64,000 nt of DNA, taken from positions 7,564,001-7,628,000 of the forward strand of contig CM065182.1 of the NCBI GenBank assembly GCA_033026295.1, in the 5' to 3' direction. The position numbers were made by a program, and so were the translations under genes. Below, piece by piece: positions 11,626 through 23,418 of this stretch (position 1 is its first letter; each line of letters opens with the position of its first letter). A model generated the notes under the pieces. That model was given only the letters and a program-made list of their open reading frames with translations. It had not been told where the DNA came from and did no database searches. Origin of the DNA: Channa striata (Eukaryota > Chordata > Actinopteri > Anabantiformes > Channidae).

Positions 11626-12624
11626 ATGTCTTTTCTGGGGACTGTGAACGATTCTGTCATCATTCATCCTCCAGGTTTTTATATTATTGGATTTCAGACA
11701 TTTCCATCAATCAGTGTCTACTTCATATTTCTAGTGTTTGTCTATGTAGTTACAATCATATTTAATACTTTGGTGATCTACACAATTACATCTAATCGTT
11801 GTTTACACACTCCAAAGTTTTTGGCTGTGGTTAATCTTGCAGTAATAGACGTAATTCTAAACACATGCACTGTTCCTGCTATGATAAAAATATTCCTCTT
11901 TAAGGACAATTTTGTTCCCTTCAACTTATGTTTAGTACAGATGTTTGTTTATTTTGTGTGTGCGACTTTGGAGTCATTTGCACTTGCTGTACTTGCCTAT
12001 GACAGGTTGATTGCAATTTGTTTCCCTCTGCGTCAGAACTCAATCAACACACTGAGAAGCATGTCTTGTATTATTGGTCTGTGTTGGTGTTTCGCTCTAA
12101 GCATCAGTGCGTTTGCAGTAATTATAATGACTCGACTGTCATTTTGCAGTTCTCTATACCTGTCCAGTTTTTTCTGTGACTATGCGCCTGTGTTCAGACT
12201 CGCCTGTAATGATTACACTCTGCAGTGGTCTGTGGCTTCTGTGCTTACCTGTTTGCTTCTTGCAGGACCCTTTGGTTTCATTGTTCTGTCTTACATCATC
12301 ATCCTGGTGACTGTGTTCAGGATGAAATCTTTAGATAGTCGAGTGAAAGCTTTGGCCACTTGTGTTGAACATCTGATTATTGTTGCTGTATTTTACATTC
12401 CTCTGATTGTCATATTTTGTATTGAGTTTTATCTGCAAATCATAGACCCAGACCAGCGGGTGCTCAGTCTGTCTCTGGCCTCTTCCATACCACCCTGTGT
12501 CAATCCTATTGTATATTCTTTGAAAACAAAAGAGATCAGAACCAGAGCTTTGGCACTTGTAAAAAAATTTAAAACAGGAAAAATAGATATACATAAACAG
12601 ACTTTAGGCCAAAAATGCTTTTGA
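11626..12624 (+). CDS. Olfactory receptor, type A, intact
   Basis: Intact single-exon odorant receptor of 332 residues, a close paralogue of the gene at 6938 (same MSFL start, same HPPGFY motif before TM1). It shows LHTPKFLAVVNLAVID for TM2, LAYDRLIAICFPLR at the end of TM3, FFCDYAPVFRLACNDY in loop 2, RVKALATCVEHLIIV for TM6 and PPCVNPIVYSLKTKEIR for TM7. It ends KQTLGQKCF, shorter than its sister. Differences cluster in TM4-TM5 and in loop 3 (CIEFYLQIIDPDQ versus TFEQFVRQIDPEQ), which are ligand-facing or loop regions in ORs, so the pair may bind different odorants. The start ATG is preceded by gtggagtccaa, also present before the sister start, which supports it. Confidence 0.93.
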   Translation: MSFLGTVNDSVIIHPPGFYIIGFQTFPSISVYFIFLVFVYVVTIIFNTLVIYTITSNRCLHTPKFLAVVNLAVIDVILNTCTVPAMIKIFLFKDNFVPFNLCLVQMFVYFVCATLESFALAVLAYDRLIAICFPLRQNSINTLRSMSCIIGLCWCFALSISAFAVIIMTRLSFCSSLYLSSFFCDYAPVFRLACNDYTLQWSVASVLTCLLLAGPFGFIVLSYIIILVTVFRMKSLDSRVKALATCVEHLIIVAVFYIPLIVIFCIEFYLQIIDPDQRVLSLSLASSIPPCVNPIVYSLKTKEIRTRALALVKKFKTGKIDIHKQTLGQKCF

Positions 12625-14300
12625 GTGTGCAGCAGGAAATCACTTTTGATTTCTACCAATAACAAAAGAAGATGTTTGCGTTTGTAAAGGTAAACTGAAT
12701 TCTCAAAGAAAAGGACGTGGATGTTCCTGCTATTACTTTTCCTGTAGTATGGATATGGTTAAACATCAAGACTGTTTCAGGGTCAGAGTCAGGTGAGGAC
12801 CAGGCACAGATTATTTTTGGATTTTCCAAGTCCCCAAATGTGTTGAGCCTGTACAGTGGGTACTTCTTTAAGTGATATTTTAGATAAGGTAGATAACGAA
12901 TTAAACCCTTATTTGGATTTTTTAAGCAGTTAGACTAAAACTGAGAATTATAAAAAAGTACAGACATGGGAGCATGGAAAAATATTGGTAGCACTTTGCT
13001 GGGAGGATAAACTTGTTATAATTTTATCTAATACTTTATTTCATCTAATATAAACTCTTTTAAAAAGTAAACAACTTTAATAGAATTAACAGTATGTCGT
13101 GTATACATTAATGCAAAAACCATAATTAATGCTACTATTGAGTTATTTGAGTCATAGCATCTTCCTTTTATGTATGAGTTATGAATGTGGTAAAGGGACA
13201 AGCTTAAAAAAATTGTTTACAGCAGTTTTCTGATGCATTCAAAGAGCTGTATAAACAGTTAATTAAACCTCATTTTATTATGACTTCAGTATGTTTGCAG
13301 CCCTGCGATGGTCCATACATTCAGTATCTAAACCACTTGTTGTAATAACATTTAACACTGTGTCTGTGTTCCTCCAAATAAAATTGTAACCCTGCATTGT
13401 TATTAAAATACAGCATCATTATTGTTTGTGTGAAAGTAAAACAGATAAACAGAAACTGTGTGGGTCAGTCAATGTGCAGTAAAATGGGACGTCTTCACCT
13501 CAGGAGCGCAACTAGAAAAACGACGATGAACAACAATGAAGATGGTGACACACGGTTGTTCCACACTGCCACAAATGCAAGAGCCACTTCCGGACTTTAC
13601 TGGTCTGGAAGACTGGATTTTTTACAACACACACAAAAAAAAGCACCTAAAGAAGCAGCAGCCAACCTCTTCAAATAGGAAAAATGCCCATTTTACCCAC
13701 TGTCAGATCCTGAAATAAATGTAATGTGGACTAACACAGTAGGAGCATGGACCTGAATCATTTGTGATGTCAAGATTCCAAACTATTGTCACAGTCCCAA
13801 ATCTTTTTTGACATTAATCAAGTTCCACCATCACATGACTTTTCTTTCAAGCATGTGGACCTAGTTTTCTGCAACCTATTAAACTCTTTGACGATTCCAC
13901 TGAAGAAGATGAAGATGTGAAGATGTTGTAATGTTTATAGGATAGGAAGTGGACCTTAGTTCCTTATTACTATGACATGTACCGATGACTTTAAAAAAAC
14001 ATTACTTCTGTTTTCCTTTTATCTGTACATTTTGTCTGTACAAATTATGTTATCCGCAACACATAAGAAGGTGGAAGAATATGGCACTTTAATACAAAAC
14101 AATGCTTTACCTCCAACAAATAGACGTTGAAAGTCAACCAGCTATTAAACTGAGCTACTAATACAAATAGAAACATGCTGACTACATGCCTTGTTTTGGT
14201 TAATATTTTTGGGACAAGTTCAAGTACAAACCACAAGATGGTGCAAGTCTCCAAATGGTCTGTTCCATGTTTCACCTTCCCCCTCAAGTGTCTGTTCACA
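12625..14300. other. Intergenic, nothing recognised
   Basis: Non-coding, AT-rich sequence between the type A genes and the type B array. A 93-codon plus-strand frame near 13397 starts at a non-ATG codon and has no family motif, so I do not call it. Confidence 0.45.
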
Positions 14301-14305
14301 CAAGG

Positions 14306-14420
14306 GGTAGACAATTGCAGTCCTTAAGGGCCGATGCTTTGCCCTGTCTTCACCGTTCCTCTTCATGTTCACTGCTAATTATCTGAATCAGGTGTGATTA
14401 GTTAATATGATAGTACATGG
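14306..14420. repeat. Probable short dispersed fish repeat
   Basis: The words gcagtccttaagggccg and tctgaatcaggtgtgatta, about 70 bases apart, resemble a short interspersed repeat common in teleost genomes. I cannot assign a family. Confidence 0.4.
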
Positions 14421-14538
14421 TGCACTTCCCTGTGCCCATGGGGAAATTTTCTTGGGTTGATGAAACATAAAAACATAAAATAATTATGGCACCCAGTTGC
14501 ACACATACAGTCCCAGTCACCCAACATATTTCACCTTT

Positions 14539-14730
14539 AAAAAAAAAAAAAAAATCCTGCTTTTTCTTTTTTTTCTACTTGCATCTCTTGAAACCATATC
14601 ACTTGTTTGATAGCACTTTACTTTGATGTTTCTCTCCTAAACTTAGATTTTATTGCTTGTTTGTTCCTCACTTGTAAGTCGCTTTGGATAAAAGCGTCTG
14701 CCAAATGCCTAAATGTAAATGTAATGCATA
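14539..14730 (+). mobile_element. L2-like LINE 3' end, strongly 5'-truncated
   Basis: This matches 55640-55830 closely: poly-A stretch, ctacttgcatctc, gatagcactttactttg, cttgtaagtcgctttggata, then the tail aaatgcctaaatgtaaatg. It is a copy of about 190 bp of the same family as the element nested at 52.2-55.8 kb. Confidence 0.85.
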
Positions 14731-15313
14731 ACTTCAGCATGCAAAAAGCAAAGGTTTAATAACAAGCCAAAGGAAGGCAAAGTTAGGTTTGTATCTTTTT
14801 AGCTTGTGATTGACTGAACGCACCTGATCAATGCAACCAGCAGAGGTTAGTACAGGAATAGCTGGAGAACAAGCAAGTCAGCAGTTTTCGGGGTCAAGAA
14901 CTGCCCACTCTGGTGTACACTATGTGAACTCATTAGCCATTAGTTTGCCACACTTAAACTTAGCAAAACCTCAAAAACTCTGTATTACCATCAGCATGAA
15001 GAGGGTTATATAAATTATGAGTCCACGACTGGAATAAGTGAAGGTTATAAGTAAAAATTATATGTAAGAAAAGTTTTTGCAAGATAAAGAAAACTTCTGG
15101 GATCGAAACCAAAGGAAAACAACGATGCTAAAGGATGTTGCTTGGGCATGGTTGTTGTAATATACTCCAATATTGTGTTCACTCACTTCTAAACATTTAG
15201 TTAAACATCAAAATCATTGCTTTTAGTGTCTTTAAATAGAAAAATACAGTAAATGTAAAATCCTTATTGTGTAAATAGAGCAAAGAGAAGTCCCAGCTTT
15301 TTTGGACTTAAAG
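14731..15313. other. Spacer downstream of the type B array
   Basis: AT-rich and non-coding. It lies on the 3' side of type B copy 1 and lacks the 3' flank found after copies 2-7, so the repeat unit ends near the stop codon of copy 1. Confidence 0.5.
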
Positions 15314-16279
15314 TTATGTTGGTAAGCCTAAGTCTTTTGCAAGTTTCCTAACAGATTTCAGCAATTCTTCTGTTTTTAAAGAATAAATTATGGGATTAAG
15401 TAAAGCTGGAATAGTGTGACTTAAAGTAGAGTTTAATATTCTGACATTAGGGTGAATATAGGAGGTCATTACAGCTAAGTTGGTTCCCACAAGTGGCAGG
15501 AAGAAAACGGCCACAAGAATCAGGTGAGAAGAACAAGTTTTCAATGCTCTGAGACGTTCCACTGCTGATGCAATTCTGCTCAGTGCTATTGAGATGCAAA
15601 CATATGTCATAACTATCAACAGAAGTGGCATAAAAATTAGTGTAATTAAGGCAGCATATGCTATTTTGTAATTTGGAGAAAAGTCATTACAAGCCAGACG
15701 GTAAATTGGTCCATGATCACAGAAAAAGCTCTGTATTACTAAAGACCCACAGAAGGAGAGCTGATCAAGTAGCCCAGCCATGGATGCTGTTAAAATCAAT
15801 AAAAAGACCCACACACACATCAGCATTGCAGCAATAGCTGGTTTGGTCACAATATTGTGGTACCTCAACGGGAAGCAAATTGCTATAAATCTGTCATAAG
15901 CCATAGTGACAAGTGTCCATGACTGCAGACCTGCAAAGAACCAAACAAAGAACATGTAACTTAAACAAGCCTCATAAATAATTTCTCTCCTGTCAAACAA
16001 AAATGTGTCCAAGACTTTTGGGATGAGAGCAGTGCTCCCACACAAATCTGCCAAAGCCAGGTTAAACACAATCATGTATTTAGGAGTATGAAGAGTTTTG
16101 ACCAGGTAAATCACTGTGAGAAGAAATACATTCCCAACGACAGTCATGATATATACAAAACACAGAAAGATATAGAAATACTGAACATGAGGGACGTTAA
16201 TAAACCCATTTAGGTAGAATTCTGCAGGACGAACAAATGTTGTATTTAATATGGTAGCAGCTTTCTCTTCTGGGCCCAT
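15314..16279 (-). CDS. Olfactory receptor, type B copy 1, intact
   Basis: Single-exon odorant GPCR of 321 residues. I take the ATG at 16279 (MGPEEKAATI) as the start; the frame continues upstream only to a TTG. It has the N-glycosylation site NTT at 12-14 and GN in TM1 at 49-50. LHTPKYMIVFNLALAD spans 63-78 and C105 lies before TM3. MAYDRFIAICFPLRY spans 126-140, and loop 2 has cysteines near 177, 187 and 197 (FFCDHGPIYRLACND). SSHLILVAVFFLP is TM6 and PALLNPIIYSLKTEEL is TM7. It differs most from the other copies at TM1 (NVFLLTVI), loop 3 and the C-terminus (KLAKDLGLPT), so it is the most diverged complete member of the array and sits at its 3' end. Confidence 0.93.
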   Translation of the reverse strand: MGPEEKAATILNTTFVRPAEFYLNGFINVPHVQYFYIFLCFVYIMTVVGNVFLLTVIYLVKTLHTPKYMIVFNLALADLCGSTALIPKVLDTFLFDRREIIYEACLSYMFFVWFFAGLQSWTLVTMAYDRFIAICFPLRYHNIVTKPAIAAMLMCVWVFLLILTASMAGLLDQLSFCGSLVIQSFFCDHGPIYRLACNDFSPNYKIAYAALITLIFMPLLLIVMTYVCISIALSRIASAVERLRALKTCSSHLILVAVFFLPLVGTNLAVMTSYIHPNVRILNSTLSHTIPALLNPIIYSLKTEELLKSVRKLAKDLGLPT

Positions 16280-16421
16280 TATGAATACCTGCTTCCTCAG
16301 ATGTGAACAAAGAAATAAAACATTACATAAGACACACTTTACTGACTCAGCACAGGCGATATTGGGCAATCACTTCCCTAGTGCGTGTTGAACAGTGAGA
16401 GACTTGTCCTTTACATCTCAT

Positions 16422-16434
16422 CCCTTTTATTGTG
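16422..16434 (-). promoter_or_regulatory. Candidate TATA-like box of type B copy 1
   Basis: On the minus strand, cacaataaaaggga lies about 145 bases before the start codon. It is kept at the same distance in the other units (for example 19125-19136, 27707-27718, 60303-60316 and 63488-63500). Its role as core promoter is inferred from conservation and composition only. Confidence 0.4.
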
Positions 16435-18009
16435 AGACACTTGAAAAGAAAGTACAGCAGCTGCATCACGTGCTCATGACTTAGATACTGATTTACTTCA
16501 GCTTCCCAGGACACAATTGCCGCAAAATTACAAACAGAATTATTGACTTCTATTATCATTAAATAATTATGCCTCAAGTGATGCAATGTTTCAAATGTAT
16601 CTGCAGTTTAAAAACATTAAAATGGTCTTGAATTCACTTAGGGCTTTGCAGATGCACTCGCCTAACAAATCTGTGAAAATATAAGCAAAAATACTTAAAA
16701 CTAAAGTCAGATCTCAAAGTGCTCACTTTGATAATACTGCTTATCTAACCCGCAACGTTAAATTTTAACATAATAATAAGTAATATTTCACGATTCCTGT
16801 TAGGAAATTGTTGTTGGTCAGCTGCAAATTGATCATGGTACTGATGGGGGCTAGTGTCTTGTCCAAAGACGCTTCAACTTTTGTCCAGTAAATACAGAAC
16901 TGACCTACAAACTCTGGAATTCCTGATTGATTATTATCCATTGGAGTTTAGCTTGTTAGCATTATAACATTTATAAATTAGAACTTAACAAGGACAGCTG
17001 AGGAATGCCATTAGTTTTGAAGATATTTAGTCATAATTTATAGTGGGCAATTTCAGCCTGATGATGCAAGACAAACTTTTAGGGATTCAACAAAGTGATT
17101 TCAGTGATTTTTTTAGTAAAGTATTTAGTAAAAAATTACAGTCTGAAACATAAACTAGCACATGGAACATATTTATATAAAAGTAAAATGCAACTACATG
17201 TTGAAATATGCAAATAAAGCTGAACTCTCGAACAGTAAAAGAATAATTATATGTAAGTTCATGCAAACACATGCCAAATCTGAACATTTCATTCAAAGAT
17301 ATAAAATCGTAAGAAGAATTAAGTAAAGATCCTGTGACAGATGTGATGTTTTGTTCCAAACTAAAGCCAAAACATCGGTCTTTGGTCGGTATTTCTTAAT
17401 ATTACTTTAATTCATATTTCCAGTTTTTTTTTTCAGTTTCAGCAGAACTAATATCAGGAGGCATGGAACAAATCCAGACTATACTTACAGTATCACCCGT
17501 CAATACAGTTTTTTTTATTTCTGTTAAATGAATAGCCAAAACTTTAATTTCTTAGTAAATTATTCATCAATTTTGACCTAAAATTATTTGGGAAGTATGT
17601 ACAGTCTTTAAATATACAAGATTGTGTCGAACTTTGACTTCTATTATTTATTGAGGAAAGTATTTCCACTTTGCTTGAGTAGTTAAAAAAAGTATATTAA
17701 CTACTAATATGATATTTCTGTGTTACTGTGACATCTGTTATTAACAACAAATCAATATGCAATCAGCAATTTTGAAAACAACCAAAAATAACTATAATAT
17801 ATGTATTATTTTGTCAATTTCTATGTTTTATGTTTAATATGTGATGTTTTTACAATGAACTGTAAAATAGGTAGCTGAAAATGTTATTTATCTAAAAAAA
17901 TGTTGTCTTAATCAGTCACCAGTCAAAATCAATGTGTGGCTAACAACAAAATACAATAAAACACAGCTGAAGTATTTTTAATACAACGTTGATAATAATG
18001 TTAAATTTT
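16435..18009. other. Repeat-unit spacer, copies 1-2
   Basis: Spacer of the tandem OR unit. It contains gctagtgtcttgtccaaaga near 16855, which looks like an old SINE fragment. It also contains a minus-strand frame of 90 codons at 17087-17359 (MEQNITSVTG) that recurs in every unit with varying frameshifts. No confirmed gene. Confidence 0.6.
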
Positions 18010-18983
18010 TCAAAAAGTTATGTTACAAAGTCTAATTTTTTTGCATAGTTTCCTCATAGAGTTCAGCATTTCCTCTGTTTGTAAAGAGTAAATAATAGGA
18101 TTAAGCAAAGCTGGTATAGTGTGTGTTAAAGAAGAGTTAACTATCCTGCCATTAGGGTGGATGTACGAGGTCATTACAGCTAAGTTGGTGCCCATGAGTG
18201 GCAGGAAGAAAACGGCCACAAGAATCAGGTGAGAAGAACAAGTTTTCAATGCTTTGAGACGTTCTGCTGCTGATGCAATTCTGCTCAGTGCGATGGAGAT
18301 ACAAACATATGTCATAACTATCAACGTAAGTGGCATAAAAATAAGTATAACTAGGACAGCATATGCAATTTTGTAACTTCGAGAAAAGTCATTACAAGCC
18401 AGACGGTAAATTGGTCCATGGTCACAGAAAAAGCTCTGTATTACTAAAGACCCACAGAAGGAGAGCTGATCAAGTAGCCCAGCCATGGATGCTGTTAAAA
18501 TCAATAAAAAGACCCACACACACATCAGCATGGCAGCAATAGCTGGTTTGGTCACAATATTGTGGTACCTCAACGGGAAGCAAATTGCTATAAATCTGTC
18601 ATAAGCCATAGTGACAAGTGTCCATGACTGCAGACCTGCAAAAACCCAACAAAGAACATGTAACTTAAACAAGCCTCATAAATAATTTCTCTCCTGTCAA
18701 ACAAAAATGTGTCCAAGACTTTTGGGATGAGAGCAGTGCTCCCACCCAAATCTGCCAAAGCCAGGTTAAACACAATCATGTATTTAGGAGTATGAAGAGT
18801 TTTGACCAGGTAAATCACTGATAGAACGAGGCCATTCCCAACGACAGTCATGATATATACAAAACACAGAAAGATATAGAAATACTGAACATGAGGGACG
18901 TTAATAAACCCATTTAGATAGAATTCTGCAGGACGAACAAATGTTGTATTTAATATGGTAGCAGCTTTCTCTTCTGGGCCCAT
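18010..18983 (-). pseudogene. Olfactory receptor type B copy 2, frameshifted
   Basis: A full-length OR body with start MGPEEKAATI at 18983 and stop at 18010, broken by a net one-base loss near 18641-18656. The intact copies read gcaaagaaccaaacaaag here; this copy reads gcaaaaacccaacaaag on the plus strand. The frame therefore leaves FVWFFAGLQSW for FVGFLQVCSHG and stops about 20 codons later, before the MAYDR motif. The second half (AGLQSWTLV to NITF) stays open in the other frame. A further change is GGSTAL for CGSTAL in TM2. Exactly the same lesion is in copies 3 and 4. Confidence 0.92.
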
Positions 18984-18984
18984 T

Positions 18985-20717
18985 ATGAATACCTGCTTCC
19001 TCAGATGTGAACAAAGAAATAAAACATTACATAAGACACAATTTACTGACTCAGCACAGGCGATATTGGGCAATCACTTCCCTAGTGCGTGTTGAACAGT
19101 GAGAGACTTGTCCTTTCCATCTCATCCCTTTTATTGTGAGACCCTTGAAAAGAAAGTACAGCAGCTGCATCACGTGCTCATGACTTAGATACTGATTTAC
19201 TTCAGCTTCCCAGGACACAATTGCCGCAAAATTACAAACAGAATTATTGACTTCTATTATTATTAAATAATTATGCCTTAAGTGATGCAGTATATGAAAT
19301 ATATCTGCAGTTTAAAAACATTAAAATGGTCTTGAATTCACTTAGGGCTTTGCAGATACACTCGCCTAACAAATCTGTGAAAATATAAGCAAAAATTCTT
19401 AAACCTAAAGTCAGAATCTAAAGCTGCTCACTTTGATAATACTGCTTATCTAACCCGCAACGTTAAATTTTAACATAATAATAAGTAATATTTCACGATT
19501 CCTGTTAGGAAATTGTTGTTGGTCAGCTGCAAATTGATCATGGTACTGATGGGGGCTAGTGTCTTGTCCAAAGACGCTTCAACTTTTGTCCAGAGTAAAT
19601 ACAGAACTGACCTACAAACTCTGGAATTCCTGATTGATTATTATCCATTGGAGTTTAGCTTGTTAGCATTATAACATTTATAAATTAGAACTTAACAAGG
19701 ACAGCTGAGGAATGCCATTAGTTTTGAAGATATTTAGTCATAATTTATAGTGGGCAATTTCAGCCTAATGATGCAAGACAAACTTTTAGGGCATCAACAA
19801 AGTGATTTCAGTAATTTTTTAGTAAAGTATTTAGTAAAAATTACAGTCTGAAACATAAACTAGCACATGGAGCATATTTATATAAAAGAAAAATGCAACT
19901 ACATGTTGAAAATATGCAAATAAAGCTGAACTCTCGAACAGTAAAAGAATAATTATATGTAAGTTCATGCAAACACATGCCAAATCTGAACATTTCATTC
20001 AAAGATATAAAATCGTAAGAAGAATTACGTAAAGATCCTGTGACAGATGTGATGTTTTGTTCCAAACTAAAGCCAAAACATCGGTCTTTGGTCTGTATTT
20101 CTTAATATTACTTTAATTCATATTTCCAGTTTTTTTTTTCAGTTTCAGCAGAACTAATATCAGGAGGCATGGAACAAATCCAGACTATACTTACAGTATC
20201 ACCTGTCAATACAGTTTTTTTTTATTTCTGTTAAATGAATAGCCAAAACTTTAATTTCTTAGTAAATTATTCATCAATTTTGACCTAAAATAATTTGTGA
20301 AGCATGTACAGTCTTTAAATATACAAGATTGTGTTGAACTTTGACTTCTATTATTTATTGAGGAAAGTATTTCCACTTTGCTTGAGTAGTTAAAAAAAGT
20401 ATATTAACTACTAATATGATATTTCTGTGTTACTGTGACATCTGTTATTAACAACAAATCAACATGCAATCAGCAAATTTGAAAAACAACCAAAAGCAAC
20501 TATAATGTATGTATTATTTTGTTAATTTCAATTTATGTTTAATATATGATATTTTTACAATGAACTGTAAAATAGGTAGCTGAAAATGTCATTTATCTAA
20601 AAAAAAAATGTTGTTTTAATCAGTCACCAGTCAAAATCAGTGTGTGGCTGACAACAGAATGGAATAAAAGACATCTGAAGTATTTTTAATACAACGTTGA
20701 TAATAACGTTAACTTTT
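18985..20717. other. Repeat-unit spacer, copies 2-3
   Basis: Nearly identical to the spacers at 21693-23418 and close to 16435-18009. It holds the same SINE-like word, the same candidate TATA-like box (19125-19136) and the recurring MEQNITSVTG frame, here cut to 74 codons (19841-20065). No confirmed gene. Confidence 0.6.
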
Positions 20718-21691
20718 TCAAAAAGTTATGTTACAAAGTCTAATTTTTTTGCATAGTTTCCTCATAGAGTTCAGCATTTCCTCTGTTTGTAAAGAGTAAA
20801 TAATAGGATTAAGCAAAGCTGGTATAGTGTGTGTTAAAGAAGAGTTAACTATCCTGCCATTAGGGTGGATGTACGAGGTCATTACAGCTAAGTTGGTGCC
20901 CATGAGTGGCAGGAAGAAAACGGCCACAAGAATCAGGTGAGAAGAACAAGTTTTCAATGCTTTGAGACGTTCTGCTGCTGATGCAATTCTGCTCAGTGCG
21001 ATGGAGATACAAACATATGTCATAACTATCAACGTAAGTGGCATAAAAATAAGTATAACTAGGACAGCATATGCAATTTTGTAACTTCGAGAAAAGTCAT
21101 TACAAGCCAGACGGTAAATTGGTCCATGGTCACAGAAAAAGCTCTGTATTACTAAAGACCCACAGAAGGAGAGCTGATCAAGTAGCCCAGCCATGGATGC
21201 TGTTAAAATCAATAAAAAGACCCACACACACATCAGCATGGCAGCAATAGCTGGTTTGGTCACAATATTGTGGTACCTCAACGGGAAGCAAATTGCTATA
21301 AATCTGTCATAAGCCATAGTGACAAGTGTCCATGACTGCAGACCTGCAAAAACCCAACAAAGAACATGTAACTTAAACAAGCTTCATAAATAATTTCTCT
21401 CCTGTCAAACAAAAATGTGTCCAAGACTTTTGGGATGAGAGCAGTGCTCCCACACAAATCTGCCAAAGCCAGGTTAAACACAATCATGTATTTAGGAGTA
21501 TGAAGAGTCTTGACCAGGTAAATCACTGATAGAACGAGGCCATTCCCAACGACAGTCATGATATATACAAAACACAGAAAGATATAGAAATACTGAACAT
21601 GAGGGACGTTAATAAACCCATTTAGATAGAATTCTGCAGGACGAACAAATGTTGTATTTAATATGGTAGCAGCTTTCTCTTCTGGGCCCAT
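20718..21691 (-). pseudogene. Olfactory receptor type B copy 3, frameshifted
   Basis: Almost identical to copy 2, with the same one-base net loss in TM3 (aaaacccaac near 21349) that removes the frame before MAYDRFIAICFPLRY. It keeps CGSTAL in TM2, unlike copy 2. Both halves are otherwise open: 21296-21781 frame for TM1-TM3 and 20718-21380 frame for TM3-TM7. The shared lesion shows that the already broken gene was duplicated. Confidence 0.92.
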
Positions 21692-21692
21692 T

Positions 21693-23418
21693 ATGAATAC
21701 CTGCTTCCTCAGATGTGAACAAAGAAATAAAACATTACATAAGACACAATTTACTGACTCAGCACAGGCGATATTGGGCAATCACTTCCCTAGTGCGTGT
21801 TGAACAGTGAGAGACTTGTCCTTTACATCTCATCCCTTTTATTGTGAGACCCTTGAAAAGAAAGTACAGCAGCTGCATCACGTGCTCATGACTTAGATAC
21901 TGATTTACTTCAGCTTCCCAGGACACAATTGCCGCAAAATTACAAACAGAATTATTGACTTCTATTATTATTAAATAATTATGCCTTAAGTGATGCAGTA
22001 TATGAAATATATCTGCAGTTTAAAAACATTAAAATGGTCTTGAATTCACTTAGGGCTTTGCAGATACACTCGCCTAACAAATCTGTGAAAATATAAGCAA
22101 AAATTCTTAAACCTAAAGTCAGAATCTAAAGCTGCTCACTTTGATAATACTGCTTATCTAACCCGCAACGTTAAATTTTAACATAATAATAAGTAATATT
22201 TCACGATTCCTGTTAGGAAATTGTTGTTGGTCAGCTGCAAATTGATCATGGTACTGATGGGGGCTAGTGTCTTGTCCAAAGACGCTTCAACTTTTGTCCA
22301 GAGTAAATACAGAACTGACCTACAAACTCTGGAATTCCTGATTGATTATTATCCATTGGAGTTTAGCTTGTTAGCATTATAACATTTATAAATTAGAACT
22401 TAACAAGGACAGCTGAGGAATGCCATTAGTTTTGAAGATATTTAGTCATAATTTATAGTGGGCAATTTCAGCCTAATGATGCAAGACAAACTTTTAGGGC
22501 GTCAACAAAGTGATTTCAGTAATTTTTTTAGTAAAGTATTTAGTAAAAATTACAGTCTGAAACATAAACTAGCACATGGAGCATATTTATATAAAAGAAA
22601 AATGCAACTACATGTTGAAAATATGCAAATAAAGCTGAACTCTCGAACAGTAAAAGAATAATTATATGTAAGTTCATGCAAACACATGCCAAATCTGAAC
22701 ATTTCATTCAAAGATATAAAATCGTAAGAAGAATTACGTAAAGATCCTGTGACAGATGTGATGTTTTGTTCCAAACTAAAGCCAAAACATCGGTCTTTGG
22801 TCTGTATTTCTTAATATTACTTTAATTCATATTTCCAGTTTTTTTTTCAGTTTCAGCAGAACTAATATCAGGAGGCATGGAACAAATCCAGACTATACTT
22901 ACAGTATCACCTGTCAATACAGTTTTTTTATTTCTGTTAAATGAATAGCCAAAACTTTAATTTCTTAGTAAATTATTCATCAATTTTGACCTAAAATAAT
23001 TTGTGAAGCATGTACAGTCTTTAAATATACAAGATTGTGTTGAACTTTGACTTCTATTATTTATTGAGGAAAGTATTTCCACTTTGCTTGAGTAGTTAAA
23101 AAAGTATATTAACTACTAATATGATATTTCTGTGTTACTGTGACATCTGTTATTAACAACAAATCAACATGCAATCAGCAAATTTGAAAACAACCAAAAG
23201 CAACTATAATGTATGTATTATTTTGTTAATTTCAATTTATGTTTAATATATGATATTTTTACAATGAACTGTAAAATAGGTAGCTGAAAATGTCATTTAT
23301 CTAAAAAAATGTTGTTTTAATCAGTCACCAGTCAAAATCAGTGTGTGGCTGACAACAGAATGGAATAAAAGACATCTGAAGTATTTTTAATACAACGTTG
23401 ATAATAACGTTAACTTTT
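21693..23418. other. Repeat-unit spacer, copies 3-4
   Basis: Same content as the preceding spacer. The recurring MEQNITSVTG frame is at 22550-22774. I see no additional feature. Confidence 0.6.

Noticed and set aside
13397..13718. Two overlapping frames of 60-93 codons
   Set aside because: No family motif, low-complexity composition and a non-ATG start for the longer one.
16280..16369. N-terminal extension of type B ORs (MPNIACAESV and on)
   Set aside because: The extension begins at a TTG, not an ATG, and ORs of this kind start just before the N-glycosylation site. The ATG at MGPEEKAATI is the better start in every copy.
18641..18660. Short intron or programmed frameshift to rescue OR copies 2-4
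   Set aside because: No splice signals and no slippery sequence with a supporting structure are visible; intact copies read straight through.
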